A DNA stretch of 9,978 nt from Calditrichota bacterium (lineage in GTDB: Bacteria; Zhuqueibacterota; Zhuqueibacteria; Zhuqueibacterales; Geothermadaptataceae), in assembly GCA_008501545.1 (NCBI GenBank), contig QQUM01000091.1:1-9978 (forward strand), given 5' to 3'. The notes beneath the pieces were generated by a model. It made no database searches. It was not told the origin of the DNA and saw only the letters and a program-made list of their open reading frames with translations. The first letter of the stretch is position 1. Each line of letters starts with the position of its first letter. Positions 5,128 through 9,978 of the stretch are shown here, one piece after another. A program made the position numbers and the translations under genes.

Positions 5128-7941
5128 TTAAAAATCGAATTTCATACCGGCACTCATTCTACGGTTGTAATACTCAGCCTGATAGGTTCGATTGCTTTTT
5201 CCAGCGTAATAACGCAAGGGCTGGTTGAGCAAGTTGTTGGCTTCAAAATAGAAGCGGATTTGCTTTGTGAACGCATATGAACCATTCAGATCAAGGTAGC
5301 GGACGCTATCATAATACCGTTCCAGGCCAGGTGTCAGATCCATTTCATCCGGATCGATATATGCGCTGGTGTAGTTGAACGAAAGCCCGAGCACGAGTTG
5401 ACCGTCGTCGTACGTCAGTGCAGTATTTAACGTATGTGGTGCTGTACCTGGCAGATCGATATCCTCATTTCCTTCAACCTGGTCATTCAGGTTTGGATTG
5501 TCAGCCGAGGACGAAGTAAAGGTGTAGTTAGAATAAAAATTCACATTATTCAATACAGAAGTGAGAAAATCAAGTCTGCGTTGTACGGCAAATTCAAATC
5601 CCAGCAAGCTCGCCGATGCACCATTTCTGGGCTGGAAGAATTCATCATAGGTTTGACCTGAGACAGGATCAACGTAATCATCTTCAGCGTAAACATATAT
5701 AAAATCAGAGAGGTCTTTGTAGAACAGACCGGCAGAAAGAATACCAACGATTTCAAAATAATGTTCAGCCATCAAGTCAAAATTCATCGATGTTGTTGGT
5801 TCCAATGCCGGATTTCCAATTTCCAACTCTTCGGTGATACCACCAATATTCCGAAAAGGAACCAGGTCATAATAACTCGGCCGGGCAATGGTATTTGTCC
5901 AGGCAAAACGAATGTTGGTTAAATCATCAAATTTATAAGTTGCATGCAATCCTGGCAGAATATTGGTATAGTCATCATTCCCGATTGTCGGAGAGACGAT
6001 GTTTTCATTGCCATCGGCATCTTCTTCGATGAACTCGTTACCTTCATAATCGACTTTTGTCTGTTCAACACGAACACCGGCGATCACGCTCAATTTTTCA
6101 CCGAGTCTTTGATTCAATTGAATATATCCAGCCGTTACTTTTTCCGTTGCGGTGTAATTGTCGGCAGCATATTCACCGGGGGCATCTTCTTTTTCAAAAA
6201 GAGCTGAATTGTTTAAATCGAGCTGCCCTAATGCTTCCTTTGTTGTAAAACGCCCAATTTCATAATCACCGGCCAGGAAATCAGGATTTGTTTGATCATC
6301 GGATGCGAGATCGCTAAAAACTTCAATACCCTCCACTGGGGAATATTCGAAAAAGTTGTTATCACGTTCTTTGTCTTTAATTCTATATTTTGCACCGAAT
6401 TTTAAAGAATTGCTGTAAAGGCCGGTTTCTGTCAGCGGAAATGACAGATCGAAGCGGCTCGCGAGGTCAATTTCTTCGGTGAACTGGTACTCTTCTGTCA
6501 ATTCATCCAGTTCAAAATTCGAAAGTGCAACATCGGATGCATTCACCGGGGTGAAATATGGATTTTCAAGATTCGAGCCATCCATTCTAAAAAGAATTGG
6601 ATTATCCTCAGCATTGAGTTCCCAGCCGATATAACGCTCATTAGGGCGCTCTTCCGAGGCTTTTGCGTAGGATGTCGACCAATTAAACTTAAATTTTTTT
6701 GCAAAAAGATGATCTCCAGACAACTGGAAGCTGCTGGTCCGTTGATCTTCCAAACGGGCATTGTCGTTTTCATCGTTATCGAGACCTGCTTTTGTCTGAC
6801 GGACTAGCGTCTCTACCGAAACGATGCCATTTTCATCCGGCTCGCTGATGTCACGAATACGCAATCTGTAACGATTTTCCCAATCATTTCGATGGTTGTA
6901 AATACCCTTTAAATACAAAGTATGCGTCGGTGCAAGTCTGTAATCAAGTGCTGTTGTAAAACTCTTGCGCAATCTGCGAAGCTGGTATTCGCGCACTTCC
7001 CATTCCTCCGGAGAAATAACCCCGTCAAAATCATCCCAGCTTCCTTCTGTGTTGTCCGATCCCAGTTTGTGGTCGTGATAGGATGCGCTGGCGACAACAC
7101 CCAACTTGTTGTCAAGAAACCGGTTCGCCAATACGAATGACCCGACCATCATCGGTTTTTCTGACAAGAAATTGTAACCGCTGCCAAGCGTGCCGGAAAT
7201 CCGAAGATCGTTCGGTGCGCCGCGGGTAATCAGGTTTACAGAACCACCAATTGCATCTGCATCCATATCCGGTGTGACAGCTTTGTGCACTTCGATGGTC
7301 TGTATTGCTTCCGCAGGAATCAGATCAACCTGCACACTGCGAATCTCCGCTTCTGCAGAGGGTACACGTTCGCCATTGATCATAACCGAATTCAGGCGTG
7401 GTTCGGTTCCACGAATATTTACAAATCGCGCTTCACCCTGATCGTAATTTACAGAAATTGCAGGGATCCGTTTCAATGCATCACCGACGTTTGAATCAGG
7501 AAAGCGACCGATTTGGTCTGCCGACACAACATTGGTGATGTTTGCATTTGTTTTTTGTTGGTTCAACGCTTTGGCCTGGCCCTGCAAACGTTCGCCAACA
7601 ACGAGGACTTCACTTCCTACAAGTACACCAGCTTGCATGACGGAATTCACCTCATGAATCTGGTCTTTAAGTACAACAGTTTTTATATTCTTCGTTTTGT
7701 AACCAATATATGAAACTGTTATTTCGTGTTCACCCACCGGAACGAGTGACAATCTGAATTCGCCGTTCTGATCGGTTGCTGTTCCGATATTCATTTCGCG
7801 TATAAATACATTCGCGCCTGCAAGAGACAATTTGTCTTCACCGGTAATTTTACCAACGATAGTGCCAGTCTCTGCTGCGAACAATGCCGTTCCTGCAAGG
7901 AGCAGTAACAAGCTTGCAATAAATTTCATTTTCCTCATCAT
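5128..7941 (-). CDS. TonB-dependent outer-membrane receptor, phytase-associated
   Basis: 937 residues. The signal peptide core is MKFIASLLLLLAGTALFA, with cleavage near residues 22-23. Residues ~26-105 are a carboxypeptidase-regulatory-like beta domain (GTIVGKITG...L.GANVFI...VSYIGYK). The plug follows at ~120-240, with DQIGRFPDSNVGDALKRIP, NIRGTEPRLNSVMINGERV, AIQTIEVHKAVTPDMDADA and IGGSVNLITR. The rest is the 22-strand barrel, with a TNTIARPSYYDLVPF block and a C-terminal aromatic end (KFDF). The plug and barrel blocks match the TonB-Xanth-Caul receptor group (TIGR01782). It would import a ligand into the periplasm using TonB/ExbBD energy. The phytase-like and pyrophosphatase genes downstream suggest a phosphorus compound, by inference; receptors beside beta-propeller phytase genes are a known association. 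GGAGG is only one base from the first ATG (7941) and four from the second (7938), so the second ATG may be the true start. No plug or barrel break is seen. Confidence 0.95.
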   Translation of the reverse strand: MMRKMKFIASLLLLLAGTALFAAETGTIVGKITGEDKLSLAGANVFIREMNIGTATDQNGEFRLSLVPVGEHEITVSYIGYKTKNIKTVVLKDQIHEVNSVMQAGVLVGSEVLVVGERLQGQAKALNQQKTNANITNVVSADQIGRFPDSNVGDALKRIPAISVNYDQGEARFVNIRGTEPRLNSVMINGERVPSAEAEIRSVQVDLIPAEAIQTIEVHKAVTPDMDADAIGGSVNLITRGAPNDLRISGTLGSGYNFLSEKPMMVGSFVLANRFLDNKLGVVASASYHDHKLGSDNTEGSWDDFDGVISPEEWEVREYQLRRLRKSFTTALDYRLAPTHTLYLKGIYNHRNDWENRYRLRIRDISEPDENGIVSVETLVRQTKAGLDNDENDNARLEDQRTSSFQLSGDHLFAKKFKFNWSTSYAKASEERPNERYIGWELNAEDNPILFRMDGSNLENPYFTPVNASDVALSNFELDELTEEYQFTEEIDLASRFDLSFPLTETGLYSNSLKFGAKYRIKDKERDNNFFEYSPVEGIEVFSDLASDDQTNPDFLAGDYEIGRFTTKEALGQLDLNNSALFEKEDAPGEYAADNYTATEKVTAGYIQLNQRLGEKLSVIAGVRVEQTKVDYEGNEFIEEDADGNENIVSPTIGNDDYTNILPGLHATYKFDDLTNIRFAWTNTIARPSYYDLVPFRNIGGITEELEIGNPALEPTTSMNFDLMAEHYFEIVGILSAGLFYKDLSDFIYVYAEDDYVDPVSGQTYDEFFQPRNGASASLLGFEFAVQRRLDFLTSVLNNVNFYSNYTFTSSSADNPNLNDQVEGNEDIDLPGTAPHTLNTALTYDDGQLVLGLSFNYTSAYIDPDEMDLTPGLERYYDSVRYLDLNGSYAFTKQIRFYFEANNLLNQPLRYYAGKSNRTYQAEYYNRRMSAGMKFDF

Positions 7942-8145
7942 TCCTCCAAAATAGATTGATTTAACCTAGGATGCTTTAGATTTCAAAAAGCTTCAAATTG
8001 TACAAAACTTATATGAAGTATTGATGAATGAAATATTAAGGATTTATTAAGTATTGCTTTGGTGAGATATCAACAAAACACGTTAATAATTTAATTTTAT
8101 TAAACTTATTCCACAGACTAACTTTGTTAACGATGTATTTATGAA

Positions 8146-8177
8146 TGTGTAATAATTACACAGTGTAAAATCTTACA
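8146..8177. promoter_or_regulatory. Two tandem TGTAA...TTACA dyads, candidate operators
   Basis: TGTGTAATAATTACACA (8146-8162) is a perfect 17-base palindrome. It is followed directly by TGTAA-AATC-TTACA (8164-8177). The centres are about 16 bases apart, roughly one and a half helical turns. The site lies about 205 bases upstream of the receptor gene and 150 upstream of the plus-strand gene, so it could serve either or both. The repressor or activator is not identifiable from the window. Confidence 0.5.
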
Positions 8178-8318
8178 TGCATTATTTTCATCCAGAAAAT
8201 TCGTATGAATCCGTAAATCTTAAAAGAACACACTCAAAATCTGGTGCTCCATGCGATTTAAAAAATATGGCATCCAAATTGCCTAAGTATTGACAGCACT
8301 ATTTGATAAATTGACAAT

Positions 8319-8322
8319 GGAG
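8319..8322 (+). promoter_or_regulatory. Ribosome binding site fixing the start of the plus-strand gene
   Basis: GGAG lies six bases before the ATG at 8329. The same reading frame is open from a TTG at 8290 and an ATG at 8317, but neither has a usable site, and only the 8329 start puts the signal peptide at the N-terminus. Confidence 0.6.
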
Positions 8323-8328
8323 ATAAAA

Positions 8329-8871
8329 ATGCAGGCATCAAAATTCCATGCTTTCGCTCTGTTCTTTTTTGCTTTTCGTGTTGCATATGCAGCAAATCCA
8401 CTGGGCGATAATCAGCCAGCTGATACTTTCGAACAGCGTGAACGATTGCATACCATAATACAGCAAGCCCGGGCAGTTGTTGCCGAGCTTACGGAACTGG
8501 ATGTCAGAAGCCGGTTTGGCAAGCCGGTGGCAATACAAACAAATTTAGAGCAAAACAAATATGTTCCGGAAATCCAAAACCGGTTTATCGTGCTAAAATA
8601 CGATAAGTATGTGTTCAGAATTTTTAAATCTGCAAATACGCAGACTGAATTCATCACGCATTTTTCACTTCTCAGCTCAAATGATGATTTGCGGTGGGGA
8701 TTAAAAACCGGAATTTCAGAATTACAGATTCGTTATCTTTTGGGAGCGCCTGAATTTACAGATCGTGGCGTTTTGGTTTATGAAGACAGGCAAGAGGAAC
8801 CGACGGTTTTACTCGTCCATGTGAGAAATGGCAGGGTAACACGTTTGGACTTCTGTTTCTATTTTGAATGA
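8329..8871 (+). CDS. Small exported protein with two BamE/SmpA-like halves
   Basis: 180 residues. The signal peptide at 1-21 (MQASKFHAFALFFFAFRVAYA) is followed by Ala-Asn; there is no lipobox, so the product is probably soluble in the periplasm. A helical stretch (34-58) leads to a first half (57-117) with VRSRFGKPV, IVLKYDKYVFRIF and THFSLLS. A second half (125-180) has GISELQIRYLLGAPEF, LVYED, TVLLVHVRNGRVTRLDF and a terminal FYFE. In each half the order helix - GxP - strand with Tyr - strands resembles the small BamE/SmpA-OmlA fold. This is resemblance by eye and could be distant. The gene is alone on the plus strand, divergent from the receptor gene and ended by an intrinsic terminator. 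A role in envelope assembly or as a periplasmic binding partner is only a guess; otherwise it is a hypothetical protein. Confidence 0.8.
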   Translation: MQASKFHAFALFFFAFRVAYAANPLGDNQPADTFEQRERLHTIIQQARAVVAELTELDVRSRFGKPVAIQTNLEQNKYVPEIQNRFIVLKYDKYVFRIFKSANTQTEFITHFSLLSSNDDLRWGLKTGISELQIRYLLGAPEFTDRGVLVYEDRQEEPTVLLVHVRNGRVTRLDFCFYFE

Positions 8872-8906
8872 TCGAGATCAAAAATGAATCAACGATGAAT
8901 GAGTAG

Positions 8907-8940
8907 CGTTCCCGGATTTTCTGAAGGGAACGTTTTTTTT
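8907..8940 (+). terminator. Intrinsic terminator
   Basis: CGTTCCC (8907-8913) and GGGAACG (8926-8932) form a perfect 7-base stem with a 12-base loop, followed at once by eight T (8933-8940). It lies 36 bases after the stop of the plus-strand gene. On the minus strand no T-run follows the stem, so it is not a good terminator for the converging synthase gene. Confidence 0.9.
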
Positions 8941-8956
8941 ATTGCCCGGGGAAACA

Positions 8957-9978
8957 TCAGACCTTCATATCACCCAAACTGACCCGAAAACGCGCGTAAT
9001 AATTTTTCAGGGCCAAATTACTCACACTGAGAAACATCGTTTTCTTGATTATCTGCCGTACTTTCCCGCGCGAGATTTTCACGCTTTTGCCTTTTAAAAT
9101 ACCGGGATTGTCCTTGGCTTCGGTCAAAGTCGCAATCGCTAAAAACAGGGGTAGCAAGCAAAAAATGCGAATCCGAAACAACCGGCGTGGAATCGCCAGT
9201 GAATAGGCAAGCGCATCATCGAGATGGTGGGCAGCTCTTAAAATGAGTGCATTCATTGTCTTCTGGGCATTTTCGCGGTTTTGCGGGTGAAACAAGTCCT
9301 CCGGGCCAAAACCATTTTTCGTCATCATCTCCTGTGGAATGTAACACCAGCCCCTTTTGTAATCCCCCCAGCAATCTTTGATAATATTTGTCATTTGCAA
9401 ACCGAGCCCAAAACTTACTGAATGGGCTTTCAAATTCTGTTCGATGGACTGCCGGATTGCATTTGAGGAGGCGAGAAATAATCGAGTGAGTAAAATTCCC
9501 ACAGTGCCGGCGACATAATAGCAATACCGGTTCAAGTCTTCGACAGTTTTTGAGAAGTACAACCGTTGTTTTACAGCGAATTTCCTTCCGAGAACCTCCA
9601 ACATCCCATCTGACATTTCGACAATACATTCCCGAATCGCGCCCTGGTATGTTTCAGGCAGGTTGCGATAACAGAGAACAACCTTCGGTGTATTGTAAAT
9701 TAACTCAATATCGTATTTGCCAGCTTCGGCAATTTTCGGTGCCTGCCGAAAGTCCGCAATCCATTCCGCTATTGCACCGTCATCAATTTTGTTAGAATCA
9801 AAAAATGATTTATAGGCATTGAGCAGTCTTTTTTGATCCTGAAAATTTGTAAAAACCGTATCTTCGATTGTGTCCGCAATGCGACAGAACAGATATGCGT
9901 ACAAGACACTTCGATATAAATCACCTCGCAAAAAGGCAATATTCAATGCAAACGTCCGGGATACCTTCGTCAGAATAA
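8957..9978 (-). CDS. Squalene/phytoene synthase family protein, 5' end beyond right edge
   Basis: Head-to-head prenyl synthase, probably farnesyl-diphosphate farnesyltransferase (squalene synthase) rather than phytoene synthase. The frame stays open to the right edge: the codons before a TTG at 9946 read ILTKVSRTFALNI, the conserved N-terminal (S)RTF motif, so the true start lies outside and 339 residues are visible. Motifs, numbered from the first visible residue, are RIADTIEDT (first Asp-rich motif, Asp35-Asp39), VEDLNRYCYYVAGTVG (~145-160) and QMTNIIKDCWGDYKRGW (second Asp-rich motif, Asp201 and Asp205). CYIP, LPLFLAIATL and KGKSVKISRGKV follow near the C-terminus. The hydrophobic LLPLFLAIATL and the KG..KI.RG block are like squalene synthases. 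The product would feed hopanoid, sterol or carotenoid synthesis, but no cyclase or desaturase is in view. The gene converges on the exported-protein gene with 85 bases between stops. Confidence 0.93.
   Translation of the reverse strand, partial: ILTKVSRTFALNIAFLRGDLYRSVLYAYLFCRIADTIEDTVFTNFQDQKRLLNAYKSFFDSNKIDDGAIAEWIADFRQAPKIAEAGKYDIELIYNTPKVVLCYRNLPETYQGAIRECIVEMSDGMLEVLGRKFAVKQRLYFSKTVEDLNRYCYYVAGTVGILLTRLFLASSNAIRQSIEQNLKAHSVSFGLGLQMTNIIKDCWGDYKRGWCYIPQEMMTKNGFGPEDLFHPQNRENAQKTMNALILRAAHHLDDALAYSLAIPRRLFRIRIFCLLPLFLAIATLTEAKDNPGILKGKSVKISRGKVRQIIKKTMFLSVSNLALKNYYARFRVSLGDMKV

Larger units (their letters stand above)
7942..8328. other. AT-rich divergent intergenic region
   Basis: About 387 bases between the start of the minus-strand receptor gene and the start of the plus-strand exported-protein gene. 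It is strongly AT-rich and contains the dyad pair at 8146-8177. Three copies of AAGTATTG lie at 8016, 8049 and 8285. No RNA gene or additional coding frame is evident. Promoters for both flanking genes should lie here, but I could not pick a convincing -35/-10 pair for either. Confidence 0.6.

Noticed and set aside
8016..8292. Three copies of AAGTATTG as a regulatory repeat
   Set aside because: Spacing is irregular (33 and 236 bases), and in a region this AT-rich short repeats arise by chance.
8290..8318. TTGACA-N17-GACAAT as a promoter for the plus-strand gene
   Set aside because: Spacing is right, but transcription would start at about 8325, after the ribosome binding site at 8319-8322, so this use is unlikely.
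8290..8328. Longer form of the plus-strand protein starting at TTG 8290 or ATG 8317
   Set aside because: Neither has a suitable ribosome binding site, and the signal peptide would become internal; GGAG six bases before 8329 decides the start.
9944..9946. TTG at 9946 as the start of the squalene/phytoene synthase gene
   Set aside because: The codons before it encode the family's conserved SRTFALNI motif, so the gene continues beyond the window.

Overview
The window looks like a chromosomal segment of a Gram-negative bacterium of the FCB or Calditrichota/KSB1 type. This is an inference from the gene set: a TonB-dependent receptor with an N-terminal carboxypeptidase-regulatory-like domain, several lipoproteins with short signal peptides, planctomycete-type C-terminal-Met cytochrome domains, strong AGGAGG-type ribosome binding sites and moderate GC. 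No rRNA, tRNA, CRISPR array, transposase or phage gene is visible.

Left part, all read on the minus strand: two tandem, overlapping monoheme-cytochrome-like lipoproteins (2192-2650, then 1762-2214) are followed after 47 bases by a large secreted protein (1714 to the left edge). That protein is built of five copies of a ~107-residue, His/Met/Asp-rich repeat I cannot assign to a known family. The three genes look like one operon. It is preceded by a 400-base region with a promoter-like sequence, a perfect 7+7 dyad and a cluster of TGCGCA-type palindromes. The function is unknown; a cell-surface redox or metal-binding role is an inference.

Middle part, also minus strand: a TonB-dependent receptor (5128-7941), a beta-propeller-phytase-like lipoprotein (3954-5012) and an unusual exported family I inorganic pyrophosphatase (3057-3743). 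Together they suggest a phosphorus-scavenging module: the phytase would release phosphate from phytate or other phosphoesters, the pyrophosphatase would split pyrophosphate outside the cytoplasm, and the receptor would import a liganded substrate or product across the outer membrane. A stem-loop with a U-tract lies between receptor and phytase, and a 42-base palindromic element lies between phytase and pyrophosphatase.

Right part: an AT-rich 387-base divergent intergenic region carries two TGTAA...TTACA dyads. A plus-strand gene (8329-8871) for a small exported protein resembling two BamE/SmpA-like halves ends in a clear intrinsic terminator. Converging on it is a squalene/phytoene-synthase-family gene whose 5' end runs off the right edge; its conserved SRTFALNI motif is visible in the last bases of the window.
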